DNA of 64,000 nt from Candidatus Gastranaerophilales bacterium (GTDB lineage: Bacteria > Cyanobacteriota > Vampirovibrionia > Gastranaerophilales > Gastranaerophilaceae), in contig CANQRH010000002.1 in the NCBI GenBank assembly GCA_947626225.1, positions 186,001-250,000 on the forward strand. The letters run 5' to 3'. Positions 40,089 through 49,170 of this stretch are shown one piece after another (within the stretch, counting starts at the first letter, position 1; each line of letters opens with the position of its first letter). The notes beneath the pieces are model-generated. The model was not told the origin of the DNA, did not search any database, and saw only the letters and a program-made list of their open reading frames with translations. A program made the position numbers and the translations under genes.

Positions 40089-40448
40089 AATTGCCGGTGC
40101 AAAAAGCAGAATGCCTATAACGACAGCTATAACGGAAGTAAGCATAACCGCTCCTGCCGATATGTCTTTTGCCATGCCGACTAATCTTGAATATCTGTTA
40201 TGAAAAACTGCATCCAGAGAAAATTCTATTGCCGAATTTATCATCTCGGAGACAATCACAAATCCGACTGTTAAAAGTAAAATACACATCTTTTCCGCAT
40301 CAAAATCCAGTACAAATGCAAAAGCAATTACAGCCATCGCAATTATAAAATGCACCCGAATATTAACTTCCGATTTCAGAACAAGACGCATCCCTTTTCT
40401 TGCGTTTTTAAAAGTATTGCTAAATCCTTGTTGTTTAAACTTTGACAT
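40074..40448 (-). CDS. Diacylglycerol/undecaprenol kinase (DgkA family)
   Basis: A 124-residue membrane enzyme with three helices and the family signature VSEMINSAIEFSLDAV, plus FKNARKGMRLVLKSEVNIRVH at the start and KDISAGAVMLTSVIAV near the end. Gram-positive homologues phosphorylate undecaprenol, which carries wall precursors. I start at ATG 40448 rather than 63 bp upstream, since the family begins there. It overlaps ybeY by 14 bp; the dgkA-ybeY-HD order is common in bacteria. Its end overlaps the convergent M49 gene by 15 bp. Confidence 0.93.
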   Translation of the reverse strand: MSKFKQQGFSNTFKNARKGMRLVLKSEVNIRVHFIIAMAVIAFAFVLDFDAEKMCILLLTVGFVIVSEMINSAIEFSLDAVFHNRYSRLVGMAKDISAGAVMLTSVIAVVIGILLFAPAILDLF

Positions 40449-40926
40449 ATTCCAGAGCCTTCTTTTGTAAATCCGTAACAAAATTATAATCTTCTTCCGT
40501 TTGATGGTCAAATCCCAACAGATGTAAAATTCCGTGGCTGATTAAAAAAGTGAGTTGATATTCCTTTGTAACACCTTTTTTATGTGCTTCTTCAACAGTT
40601 TTATCAAGAGCAATTATAATTTCCCCCAGATTAATTTCTCCGTCAAGAATAAATTTTTCTTCACTGTCTGCAAAAATTGCAAAAGTAATGATATCTGCGG
40701 GATAATCTTTATTTCGGTATTCCCTGTTTATCTCATGAGTTTTTTCGCTATCACAGTAAAGAATATCAAAAGATAAAGTATCAAAATCAAAGTCGGAAAG
40801 ACAGGATTGAGATAAAATTTGCGTTAAGTAAAATTTAAGAATTTTCCTTGCTCTTATAATAAATTCTTTTTCATCAAACTTCCAACCGTCATAAATATTC
40901 TCAGTGAAAATATTAATTTTCGGCAT
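40435..40926 (-). CDS. ybeY: Endoribonuclease YbeY (16S rRNA maturation factor)
   Basis: A 163-residue protein with the zinc-site signature HGILHLLGFDH and upstream NREYRNKDYPADIITF typical of YbeY, which takes part in 16S rRNA 3'-end maturation and ribosome quality control. ATG 40926 is chosen because GAGG lies 7 bases before it; upstream ATGs at 40938 and 40980 extend beyond the family. It overlaps the HD-domain gene by 14 bp. Confidence 0.93.
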   Translation of the reverse strand: MPKINIFTENIYDGWKFDEKEFIIRARKILKFYLTQILSQSCLSDFDFDTLSFDILYCDSEKTHEINREYRNKDYPADIITFAIFADSEEKFILDGEINLGEIIIALDKTVEEAHKKGVTKEYQLTFLISHGILHLLGFDHQTEEDYNFVTDLQKKALEYVKV

Positions 40927-43099
40927 TTTTATCCTCATTACCGTTTTCAAGTTGTTTAATTTTATTTTCCAAATCGGCATCCAAAAGAGGCATATTAATT
41001 TTATCTTTTTGAACTTCTTCGGGTAAATCCTGATATTTTATACGGTTATGCTGCATACCGCGCAGTATTCTTGAAAATGCCGAAGCTATCTTTTTAAGAT
41101 CTTTCAAAGTCAAAGGACTGTCAGAAAGTTGAGAATCGTTTAACCTTTCAAGAATAATTTTATCAATCATAGCTTCAATTTCTTCCGGAGTGGGATTTTT
41201 CAATGACCTTACAGCGGATTCAACCGCATCCGCAAGCATCAAAATAGCCGTTTCTTTCATGTTCGGTTTGGGACCGGTATAACGGAATTGTTCTTCTTTT
41301 ACGTTGTCAAGACCTTCTTCTTTAACCGCCTGATTATAGAAATAGCTAGCAAGCCCTTCCCCGTGATGCTGTAATATAAAGTTTTGAATTACCGGAGGAA
41401 GTCCGTATTCTTTTGCATATTCAATACCGTCTTTGGTGTGAGAGGTAATAATCATTTTACTTATACGCGGAGTAAAGTTGTTGTGCGGATTTTCAATCAT
41501 AAAATATGATTGATTTTCAACAAAGAATTGAGGGCGTTTTAATTTTCCAACATCATGATACAGCGCCCCAACCCGCGCAAGAATAGGATCGGCACCTATT
41601 GCTTCAGCTGCCGCTTCACAAAGATTAGCCACCATCAAGCTGTGGTGATAAGTTCCGGGTGCATACATTTGCAAACGTTTTAAAAGTTTTTTGTTATGAT
41701 CGCCGAGTTCCGCAAGACCGTATGGAGTGGTAATTTTAAACGCACTTTCAAACATCGGCAGTGAACCCGATGCAATTATGGAACTCACAATCCCGTTTAT
41801 AAAAATATAAGCGCAGTCTTTTATAACCAAAACATTACTTACATCAATCAAACATTTCTCAAGAGTATAAATACTCAAGACAATAATAACACCTGCAAAA
41901 CCTATGTAAAATCCGGTCTTTATAACATCAGCTCTTTCGGCATATCTTATCTGGGACATTGCAATAGCGGCAATCAAACTCAAAAGTAAAAAAGCGGACA
42001 AATACTGAACATTATACTGAACCCCGATTGCCATGACACAAAGCATTATTACAGAGGCAACAAATGCAATTCTCGGTTTTGAAAATACCGACATAAGAAT
42101 AATAAACGCAGGTACGGGCAAAACATAAGGAGAAAATCCCGTCGGGATTACAACACCTATAAATGCCAAAAGAAGCGTTAAAAATATACAAACCAAAAGG
42201 TATCTGGGCTGTAAATAATCTTTTTCAAAATACTTCATGTAGCTCAAAAACAGCAAAGTACCGATAAATACAAGAATATAAATTGCAATTAAACCTTGCC
42301 AATTGAGTTCATAAACATTATATCCGGCTTGTCTTAAAGCATCTCTTTTGAGCCTTGTAACCGGTTCGCCTTCAAATAAGATTTTATCGCCTTTTTGGAA
42401 TACAACTTCATAAGGTTTTACGGAATTTTGTGCATTTTTTCTGGCAATTTCCGTTGCAAATTCATCTATAACCAGATTAGGTACAATAACCTGCTCAAGC
42501 ATTGCGGAAATAACGGAAACTTGTCTTTTTGAAACGTTTGCAACAAGATTTTCGGTAATAATTCTTGTAATATCTTCTTTTTCAAAATCTCTTTCCGAAA
42601 TACCTTTATTTAAAATATTGGCAAGCGTTAACGAAGATTTATCAAAAACTTCACGCAGGCTTGCTTCATCGGTTTTTAATAGAAAATTGATAACAAACTC
42701 CTGATTATGACTTCCCGAAAAATCAAACAATATGGATATTTCTTCTCTTTTTACGGCTTCGGGAGCATCCTTTTTACGAATTTGAATAACAGACGATTGA
42801 AGCGTTCTCAGGTTGTTTTTTATAAAATCATCCTCGGCCGGAGCAAGAACGGGTTCAACTTTTTGGGCAACTTCTTTTCTGAGCTGTTCCGTACGCTTTA
42901 CATCTTCTACAATCAGAGTTTTTTGAGCAATTATATCTCTCTTACTGATTCCGCCTTCTATAATGTTTTGAAAAAAGAAGTTTTGGGAAGCAATAACAGC
43001 CGTCATTATCAGAGTGTAAATAAAAAAAGCAAAAGCCTTGCGGACCTGCTCGGAAGTGAAAAATTCTTTTGACTTCGCCATAAATTCGGTTTTTATCAT
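40913..43099 (-). CDS. Seven-transmembrane HD-domain phosphohydrolase (PgpH-type, c-di-AMP hydrolase)
   Basis: A 728-residue protein. An N-terminal membrane helix (residues 24-45) is followed by a large extracytoplasmic domain (50-270), then seven membrane helices (about 275-465) and a cytoplasmic HD domain with TYHHSLMVANLCEAAAEAIG, YHDVGK near 515 and HTKDGIEYAKEYGLP. This is the 7TMR-HD layout of PgpH, which degrades cyclic di-AMP in Listeria. A diadenylate cyclase is encoded at 46738-47670. ybeY and dgkA follow in overlapping frames. An in-frame ATG at 43081 (MAKSKEFF) is an alternative start. Confidence 0.9.
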   Translation of the reverse strand: MIKTEFMAKSKEFFTSEQVRKAFAFFIYTLIMTAVIASQNFFFQNIIEGGISKRDIIAQKTLIVEDVKRTEQLRKEVAQKVEPVLAPAEDDFIKNNLRTLQSSVIQIRKKDAPEAVKREEISILFDFSGSHNQEFVINFLLKTDEASLREVFDKSSLTLANILNKGISERDFEKEDITRIITENLVANVSKRQVSVISAMLEQVIVPNLVIDEFATEIARKNAQNSVKPYEVVFQKGDKILFEGEPVTRLKRDALRQAGYNVYELNWQGLIAIYILVFIGTLLFLSYMKYFEKDYLQPRYLLVCIFLTLLLAFIGVVIPTGFSPYVLPVPAFIILMSVFSKPRIAFVASVIMLCVMAIGVQYNVQYLSAFLLLSLIAAIAMSQIRYAERADVIKTGFYIGFAGVIIVLSIYTLEKCLIDVSNVLVIKDCAYIFINGIVSSIIASGSLPMFESAFKITTPYGLAELGDHNKKLLKRLQMYAPGTYHHSLMVANLCEAAAEAIGADPILARVGALYHDVGKLKRPQFFVENQSYFMIENPHNNFTPRISKMIITSHTKDGIEYAKEYGLPPVIQNFILQHHGEGLASYFYNQAVKEEGLDNVKEEQFRYTGPKPNMKETAILMLADAVESAVRSLKNPTPEEIEAMIDKIILERLNDSQLSDSPLTLKDLKKIASAFSRILRGMQHNRIKYQDLPEEVQKDKINMPLLDADLENKIKQLENGNEDKNAEN

Positions 43100-43291
43100 A
43101 TAAAATTCCTATATTTATTATTTTATATATTATAACTTCCTAAAAATATTTCAAGTATTGTAAAATGCTGTGAAAAATTAACGGATTTTTAACATAGACA
43201 TAAAAAAAATTTTTGTGTTATGATAAAACTCCAGGGGTTAACAGAATAATGGGAGTACAGAACAAAAATATTGTTCATAAAACTTAATATT

Positions 43292-43308
43292 TTGCTAAAA
43301 ATTAGCAA
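43292..43308 (+). promoter_or_regulatory. Hairpin in the leader of the 43354-45455 gene pair
   Basis: Perfect inverted repeat TTGCTAA-AAA-TTAGCAA followed by an AT-rich stretch with several T residues, 46 bp before the start codon. A promoter-like TTGTGT...TATGAT and paired ACTCC/GGAGT lie further upstream (43215-43258), so the transcript would have a leader of roughly 120 bases. It could be a weak attenuator or an operator. Confidence 0.35.
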
Positions 43309-43353
43309 TTTTTATTTTGTCTAAGCGTCTATATATATGGAAGGTTTGTAGTA

Positions 43354-44760
43354 ATGAAAATACAAAAGGTGGAACAAAGTTATAATACTGTGCAAAATGC
43401 CGCACATGCAACAAGTTTTAAGGGCGTAAATTTAGGCAGTCAAATTACCGAATTGCTTCCCAACAAAAAAGCTATCAGTATGTTGAGCAAATTTAAGAAA
43501 TTTAACGGAGAAGGCGGAGGTATATTGATTAATTCAATCGGTACCGGTGCAATTGCTCCGTTATTTATTGCGTTCAACCCGCTTGTAAAAGCACCTAAAG
43601 ATGCGACTCCCGAACAGAAAAAAGACGTAGAAAATACGAAAAAATATACGGCAATGCGCCAGCCGATTTCCGCAGTACTTGCAATATTAATCCAGTTCGG
43701 CCTGCAAAAACCTATGGATATCGCTCTTGATTCTCTGTTTAACAATCCTAATGTAGCTAAACATTTATGGCTGTCATTAGATCAGAGTGCATTGAACAAT
43801 GACGGATATGTTGAAAGAAAAATTGCAAAAGAAATGAATAAAGAAAAATCTCATTTCAAAGACAAAAAAGCATATAAAGAAGAACTTCAAAAACGAGTTG
43901 CAGCATACAAGGAAGAACAATTAAATAAGGTAATTAAAAACCTTAAAGACAATAAACAAATCAAAATAGGTTCTCGTATAGTAGAAAATAAAGAACTTGC
44001 ACGAGTAATAAACAAACAAATTGACAGTTATCTTGAAGATGCAAGAAGCTTCCTTCAGGATGAAAAAGGTATTCTTTTCTATAAAGACAGAGCCGAAATT
44101 CTTATGAATAATGAAGAAGAATTAAAGAGAATTCTGACTAATCTTCCGTCAGATGAAAAAGCTCTTGACAGTTATTTGAAAAAACAGCTTGCCAATACAA
44201 AAAACACTGATGTAAAAACAATTCTTCAGGAAATAATTGATTACCCGAGTAAAGAATTGAGAGAAAGCAGATGCGCAAGGACTCTCCAAAGATGTGATAC
44301 AATTCGAAAAGCTTGCGGCGGAACATACAATTCGGAAAAATATGTTCAGAGCATGCTTGATGATAATTCCTATTTGAGAAAATTCATATTAAAATTGGAA
44401 GACTGCAAAGTTAAAAATCTTGACGCTGCTGACTTGAACACCGTAAAAAAACAAATTAAAAATGTAATTGAAGCATGTTCATACAGCTCTGATAATGTAA
44501 GAGCAGACAGAATATTTAAAAATGCATTTACATTCCTGACCGACAAAAATCAATTATCAAACAAAATACATAAAGATATCGCAAAATGCTACAAAACAGT
44601 AATAGGCAACAGGTACAAAGGCTTTAACCAGCTTGCAAAAATTGTAATCGGAGCTCTTATTACGGTTCCTGTCACATGTACGGCATTAAACTGGGTATAT
44701 CCGAGATTTATGGATATATTCTTCCCGAAACTCTCCGGTAAAAAAGGAGGTGACAAATAA
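43354..44760 (+). CDS. Uncharacterised helical protein with N-terminal TSFKG tag
   Basis: A 468-residue protein of no family known to me. The first 30 residues are polar and contain ATSFKGVNLG. A Gly-rich hydrophobic segment is at about 55-75 (ILINSIGTGAIAPLFIAF), another weakly hydrophobic one at about 103-118. Residues 140-410 are charged and mainly helical. A final membrane helix is at about 430-455 (AKIVIGALITVPVTCTALNW). The stop overlaps the next start (TAATG), so the two products are made together and probably interact. It is preceded by a structured leader. Confidence 0.72.
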   Translation: MKIQKVEQSYNTVQNAAHATSFKGVNLGSQITELLPNKKAISMLSKFKKFNGEGGGILINSIGTGAIAPLFIAFNPLVKAPKDATPEQKKDVENTKKYTAMRQPISAVLAILIQFGLQKPMDIALDSLFNNPNVAKHLWLSLDQSALNNDGYVERKIAKEMNKEKSHFKDKKAYKEELQKRVAAYKEEQLNKVIKNLKDNKQIKIGSRIVENKELARVINKQIDSYLEDARSFLQDEKGILFYKDRAEILMNNEEELKRILTNLPSDEKALDSYLKKQLANTKNTDVKTILQEIIDYPSKELRESRCARTLQRCDTIRKACGGTYNSEKYVQSMLDDNSYLRKFILKLEDCKVKNLDAADLNTVKKQIKNVIEACSYSSDNVRADRIFKNAFTFLTDKNQLSNKIHKDIAKCYKTVIGNRYKGFNQLAKIVIGALITVPVTCTALNWVYPRFMDIFFPKLSGKKGGDK

Positions 44761-45455
44761 TGACAATAACCTCTGTAGGAGCAAAAGCCCTTGGCGCAGT
44801 AACAAATTTTAAACCGCTTCAGAAAGCTTGTAATTATTTTGAAAAAGAACCGGCCAGAGCTTTAGCAATGACAACAATTGCATCTTGTTTAACTAAAGAT
44901 GCCATCGGATGTTATATGTACGTAGAGCAAAGTCTCCATAACGAAAAAATACCGGAAGATAAGAGAAAATTCGTTGCGGCTCTTGACCTTACAAACGGTA
45001 TATTAAATATATTCACCCAGATTATCTGCTTCTTTGCAATGAGAAAAATTAACCAGTCATTATTCCCGAAATTATTCAAAAAATCATTTGATAAAAAAGG
45101 AAACGTATTAAAAACAATCACAACTCAAATCCGTATGAATCAGAAAAAAGCGGGACAAAAGGTTGACAGAAAACTTACAATCAAAAAAGAATATGACAAA
45201 ATAAGAAAAACATGTTACGACTGCTTCTCATTTGTTACGGAACTTGCAGCAGCGACTATATTTGCAAAACGTGTCATCGTACCGTTCTTAGCAACACCGC
45301 TTGCCGAAAAAGTTAAAAACAAAATGAATAAAAAAGAGGCAGAAGAAACAGAAATTAAACAGGAAACAAAACCTCAGGAAAAACCTCTAAACGAGATAAA
45401 GCCTCAAGAAACCGAAGCAACGCAAACGAAACTTCTTGATAAATACAAAAAATAA
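44760..45455 (+). CDS. Uncharacterised membrane protein coupled to the TSFKG gene
   Basis: A 231-residue protein whose ATG shares a base with the upstream stop and has GGAGGTGA just before it inside the upstream gene. Hydrophobic segments lie at about 38-55 (ALAMTTIASCLTKDAIGCYM), 78-100 (LTNGILNIFTQIICFFAM) and 160-180 (FVTELAAATIFAKRVIVPFL). The C-terminus is a Lys/Glu/Pro/Gln tail with repeated KPQE. No family recognised. Forms a two-gene unit ended by the terminator at 45454. Confidence 0.72.
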   Translation: MTITSVGAKALGAVTNFKPLQKACNYFEKEPARALAMTTIASCLTKDAIGCYMYVEQSLHNEKIPEDKRKFVAALDLTNGILNIFTQIICFFAMRKINQSLFPKLFKKSFDKKGNVLKTITTQIRMNQKKAGQKVDRKLTIKKEYDKIRKTCYDCFSFVTELAAATIFAKRVIVPFLATPLAEKVKNKMNKKEAEETEIKQETKPQEKPLNEIKPQETEATQTKLLDKYKK

Positions 45456-45480
45456 ACCGCCCGAGCGGTTTATTTTTTTT
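45454..45480 (+). terminator. Terminator of the 43354-45455 unit
   Basis: AAACCGC, loop CCGA, GCGGTTT, then ATTTTTTTT. It overlaps the stop codon, and its T run reaches the end of the convergent gene. Confidence 0.85.
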
Positions 45481-45827
45481 TAAAACGGTTTTGTCTGATT
45501 TAGTTTAAGCCTGAGTTCTCTGAATCTTGATATATCTTCCTGAGCTTTACCGGATTCTCTGAACACAGCCTGTGATGCCGGATGCACCATCAAGACATAA
45601 TCCATGTGAATTTCAAGAAAATTATATTTTCTCGGAGACTGGTTTGAATTTCTCGGATATATTTCAGCATTTGTAACAGCCAAGAAACGGCGTTCTTTAT
45701 CATTTAATAAATCCGTAAGTTCTCTGTTTGTATTTGTATATTTAGAAACATGCACCACACCTTTTATGTCGTGATCCGCAGTTAATATGCATACTTCTAT
45801 GGGTACGGTATCAATATTTTTAGCCAT
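45480..45827 (-). CDS. Conserved-looking small cytoplasmic protein of unknown function
   Basis: A 115-residue protein without signal or membrane segment. It begins with two beta-like stretches (VPIEVCILTADHDIKGVVHV), then KYTNTNRELTDLLNDKERRF followed by AVTNAEIYP, and a C-terminal HMDYVLMVHPAS with a helical tail. The pattern resembles a small beta-barrel, but I cannot name a family. GAGGATAA precedes the start. It converges on the preceding terminator. Confidence 0.7.
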   Translation of the reverse strand: MAKNIDTVPIEVCILTADHDIKGVVHVSKYTNTNRELTDLLNDKERRFLAVTNAEIYPRNSNQSPRKYNFLEIHMDYVLMVHPASQAVFRESGKAQEDISRFRELRLKLNQTKPF

Positions 45828-45881
45828 GTTATTTATCCTCTTTATAAATCATACATTATTTTCGGCAGGTTGTCCATAATG

Positions 45882-46760
45882 TTAAATTTTGTCAATACTG
45901 CCTTTTGTTCTTCCGCCGTATGCTTCATGCACATCAACTATTGAAATAAAAGCATGCGGATCAATAACTTTAATAATCTCTTTCATCCTTGCAAGTTCAA
46001 GTCTTGAAACTACACAATATATAATAGTTTTTTCGGTGCCTGAATAAGCTCCGGTACCGGTAAGATAAGTAACGCCCAAATCAAGTTTTTCCAAAAGTTC
46101 CTGACCTATTTCATGCGCCTTATCACTAATAACCCTGATTGATTTAGCGGAATTAAGCCCTTCAAGTACAATATCTATAACTCTGTATGCAATAAAATAT
46201 GTTAAAACGGCGTACATTGCTTTATTCCAGCCGAATACAAGCCCGGATGCCGCATAAATAAAAATGTTAAAGGCCATTATAATTTCGCCCACCGTATAAC
46301 CGAACTTTTTTGATAATACAAGCGACATAATCTCCGTTCCGTCAAGAGAGCCGCCATGTTTCAAAACTATACCGACACCGGTGCCGAGAATTATACCTCC
46401 GAAAACCGTGGCTAAAAGTAAATCACTGTTTGCCGGAACATGAAAAGCGGTGAACAGATTAACAAAAAGCGCCAGCATTCCGATAGCATAGAAGGTTTGT
46501 ATAACAAATCTTTTTCCGATTTTGTTAAATGCCAATAGGAAAAACGGGATATTAATAATAAAAATCAATAAGCCGAGATTAATTTTGGTTAAATAACTTA
46601 AAATGATTGAAACACCGACAATGCCGCCATCGATAATATTATTGGGAACAAGAAAAACTTCAAGAGCAAAAGCGGCAACAAAAGGACCGAGGGTCAGAAA
46701 AAAAATCTTTTTCAAAAATTCTTTAAATAATTCCGTTTTAGTTAAGCTTTTCTCCGGCAT
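45882..46760 (-). CDS. YitT-family membrane protein (DUF161/DUF2179)
   Basis: A 292-residue protein with five or six N-terminal membrane helices and the YitT hallmarks FLVPNNIIDGGIVGVSIILS and GIVLKHGGSLDGTEIMSLVL, followed by a cytoplasmic DUF2179 domain (GVTYLTGTGAYSGTEKTIIY, DPHAFISIVDVHEAYGG). Transport substrate is unknown for the family. ATG 46760 has AGGA before it and is preferred to an ATG 27 bp upstream. It overlaps the end of cdaA by about 23 bp, so the two genes are probably co-expressed. Confidence 0.9.
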   Translation of the reverse strand: MPEKSLTKTELFKEFLKKIFFLTLGPFVAAFALEVFLVPNNIIDGGIVGVSIILSYLTKINLGLLIFIINIPFFLLAFNKIGKRFVIQTFYAIGMLALFVNLFTAFHVPANSDLLLATVFGGIILGTGVGIVLKHGGSLDGTEIMSLVLSKKFGYTVGEIIMAFNIFIYAASGLVFGWNKAMYAVLTYFIAYRVIDIVLEGLNSAKSIRVISDKAHEIGQELLEKLDLGVTYLTGTGAYSGTEKTIIYCVVSRLELARMKEIIKVIDPHAFISIVDVHEAYGGRTKGSIDKI

Positions 46761-47670
46761 AATTTTTTCCTGTGTTATCTTTTGCACTTTTTTTAATTGT
46801 CATAAAATTATTAATTTTAAAAATAGTTGTCTGATTGTCTTCCGCTAAATCTTTATAACCCAGAATTTTTTCAAGATCGGATTTAAGAGTAACCAAATCA
46901 TCGTATTTTTTGAGATTACCGTCAAGAGCAATAGAAACATCACCGGTTTCTTCGGAAACTACAAGGCAGGCAGCATCGCTTGTTTCCGTCATACCGATTG
47001 CGGCTCTGTGGCGTGTTCCGTATTTCCAGCTGAGTTTAGGATCTTCCGTCAGCGGTAAAAGCACCCCCGCAGAGATTATTTTGTCACCGTTTATAACAAC
47101 CGCACCGTCATGAAGCGGAGTATTTGTATGGAATATTGTTAACAGCAATTCCGTTGACAAATCGGCATTAAGTTTTGTTCCCACATCGTAATACGTATTA
47201 CGTAAATCGCTTTGGAAAACTATTAAAGCACCCGTTCTTGATTTTGAAAGATATTTTACACTTTCAATCAATTCTTTTACGACATCAATTTTTCTGTCTT
47301 TATGTTTTGAGTTATCGGAAGAAAAAATTCTTGAAATAATATCAACCTGCCCCAAAAAGCCTAAAAATCTTCTTAATTCAGGCTGGAATATAACTATCAA
47401 ACTCAATGAAACAAGAGTAACGATAGACTTCAAAAACATACCTATAATTTTTAAATCCACCCTGTACAGAATTTCGCTGAAAAACCATACGCAAACAAGG
47501 ATTAAAAGACCTTTAACAAATTTTTCCGAAGAAGTATTTTTTATAAACCTGTGGTAAACAAATAAAATAAGACACGCTAAAAAGAATATTTGCGCAAAAT
47601 CCATCCAGTTAAATGCGATATCAAGAGTACCAAAATATTTAGTTATGTATGCAAAAATATCGTTATTCAT
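46738..47670 (-). CDS. cdaA: Diadenylate cyclase CdaA (DAC family)
   Basis: A 310-residue membrane-bound enzyme making cyclic di-AMP from two ATP. Three N-terminal helices occupy about residues 18-100, followed by the DAC domain with the catalytic motifs DGA (LHDGAVVI, near residue 188) and RHR (GTRHRAAIGMTE, near 218). The signal controls potassium and osmolyte transport and wall homeostasis in other bacteria. Its start overlaps lysA by 8 bp and its end overlaps the YitT gene. A PgpH-type hydrolase for the same nucleotide lies 3.6 kb away. No CdaR regulator gene is adjacent. Confidence 0.95.
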   Translation of the reverse strand: MNNDIFAYITKYFGTLDIAFNWMDFAQIFFLACLILFVYHRFIKNTSSEKFVKGLLILVCVWFFSEILYRVDLKIIGMFLKSIVTLVSLSLIVIFQPELRRFLGFLGQVDIISRIFSSDNSKHKDRKIDVVKELIESVKYLSKSRTGALIVFQSDLRNTYYDVGTKLNADLSTELLLTIFHTNTPLHDGAVVINGDKIISAGVLLPLTEDPKLSWKYGTRHRAAIGMTETSDAACLVVSEETGDVSIALDGNLKKYDDLVTLKSDLEKILGYKDLAEDNQTTIFKINNFMTIKKSAKDNTGKNYAGEKLN

Positions 47671-48994
47671 CTTTTAACCTGCCGGGAATTAAATCGTGAG
47701 AAATTATATCGTCTAAAGTTTCTCTCTTTACTATAATATCAGATTGTGAATTATTTACAAGTACCATAGCCGATTTTGGCACTCTGTTGTAATTTGAAGC
47801 CATAGAATAGTTATATGCGCCCGTATTATAGACACAAAGGATATCGCCTTCCTCAATTTCGGGTAAATTAATATCTTTAATTAAAATATCACCCGATTCA
47901 CAATACCTTCCGGCAATCGTAACTTTATTAACCGCATTTGAGTCAGGTTTGTTTGCTAATTGTGCGCTGTAACAAGCCTGATACAGCGACGGTCTCGGAT
48001 TATCAGCCATTCCGCCGTCTATGGCATAATACAGCGTACCGTCAGGAACTTTTTTGGAACTGCCTATTGTATAAAGTGTAACACCCGCACACGAAATAAT
48101 GCTTCTGCCCGGCTCAATATACAAATAAGGACTTTTAACTTTATATTTGTCAACACATTCCAAAAGTTTATTTATAATAAGTTCAGCAATATCATATATT
48201 GAAGGCGGGTTATCATCATTTGTATATTTAACTCCGAGTCCGCCCCCTATATTAATTTCATCAAGCTCAAGACCGTATTTTTTCTTTACATGCGCAATCT
48301 CTTTTATTAATATTTCGATTTCATCGGGAAAAATTGAGGTTTCAAAAATTTGAGAACCGACATGGGCATGAAACCCGTGCAGTCTTATATTTGAATATCG
48401 TTCGGTTATAAGTTCGACAGCTTCGTCAATTTGAGATAAATCAAATCCGAATTTTGAATCAAGATAGCCGGTTTGAATATATTCATGCGTATGGCATTCA
48501 ATCCCCGGAGTAATTCTTAACAGGATATCGACATTGATATTATATGATTTCGCAATCTCGTTAAGCAGGGATAATTCAAAAAAATTATCGACGGAAATTC
48601 TTCCGACACCGAGCTTTATAGCGAGGGACAATTCATCAAAAGACTTGTTATTGCCGTTAAAAATAACTTTTGACATATCGGCACCCGATTTATAAACCGT
48701 ATACAATTCTCCCGCCGATACAACATCAAAGCCAAAACCTTCATCCGATATAATTTTAGAAACCGCGAGATTGCATAACGCTTTTGATGCATACATCATA
48801 TTTATCTTGGAATAAGATTTAAAAGCTTTTTTATAATCATTGCAAACTGCTCTGATTGTTTCTTCATCCAAAACATATAAAGGTGTATCATATTTTTGTA
48901 CAAGCTCAATTAAATCAATACCGCCGATTTCCAGATGTCCCGAATCATTTATTCGGGTGCTTATCGGTTTTAATGATTGATTTGCGCTGTTCAT
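47663..48994 (-). CDS. lysA: Diaminopimelate decarboxylase
   Basis: A 443-residue PLP enzyme for the last step of lysine synthesis. The PLP lysine is K71 in MMYASKALCNLAV. Further motifs are GFHAHVGSQIFE, INIGGGLGVKYT, YIEPGRSIISCAG and the active-site Cys in AGRYCESGDIL. Length is normal. The upstream 175 bp show no lysine riboswitch, and no clear ribosome-binding site is visible. cdaA overlaps its end by 8 bp. Confidence 0.96.
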   Translation of the reverse strand: MNSANQSLKPISTRINDSGHLEIGGIDLIELVQKYDTPLYVLDEETIRAVCNDYKKAFKSYSKINMMYASKALCNLAVSKIISDEGFGFDVVSAGELYTVYKSGADMSKVIFNGNNKSFDELSLAIKLGVGRISVDNFFELSLLNEIAKSYNINVDILLRITPGIECHTHEYIQTGYLDSKFGFDLSQIDEAVELITERYSNIRLHGFHAHVGSQIFETSIFPDEIEILIKEIAHVKKKYGLELDEINIGGGLGVKYTNDDNPPSIYDIAELIINKLLECVDKYKVKSPYLYIEPGRSIISCAGVTLYTIGSSKKVPDGTLYYAIDGGMADNPRPSLYQACYSAQLANKPDSNAVNKVTIAGRYCESGDILIKDINLPEIEEGDILCVYNTGAYNYSMASNYNRVPKSAMVLVNNSQSDIIVKRETLDDIISHDLIPGRLKDE

Positions 48995-49120
48995 ATGTAA
49001 AGAATAACATATATTCAGACAAATTGAAATAGTTAAAACAGAGTAATTTAAAAAAAATATTATTATCCATCAAACAAATGATTTTGTTAAGATAAGTTAA
49101 AAATTTCAAATTAAATAATG

Positions 49121-49126
49121 TATAAT
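49121..49126 (+). promoter_or_regulatory. Probable -10 element of the small gene at 49171
   Basis: A consensus TATAAT 45 bp before the start codon, with a weak TTAAAA at the expected -35 distance (49097-49102). A GAGG ribosome-binding site follows at about 49161. Confidence 0.5.
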
Positions 49127-49170
49127 AGTGACAAAGATAAAAAAATAATTAAACATTTATTGAGGTAAGT

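Noticed and set aside
48995-49170. Lysine riboswitch upstream of lysA
   Set aside because: The region is too short and AT-rich, with none of the conserved helices.
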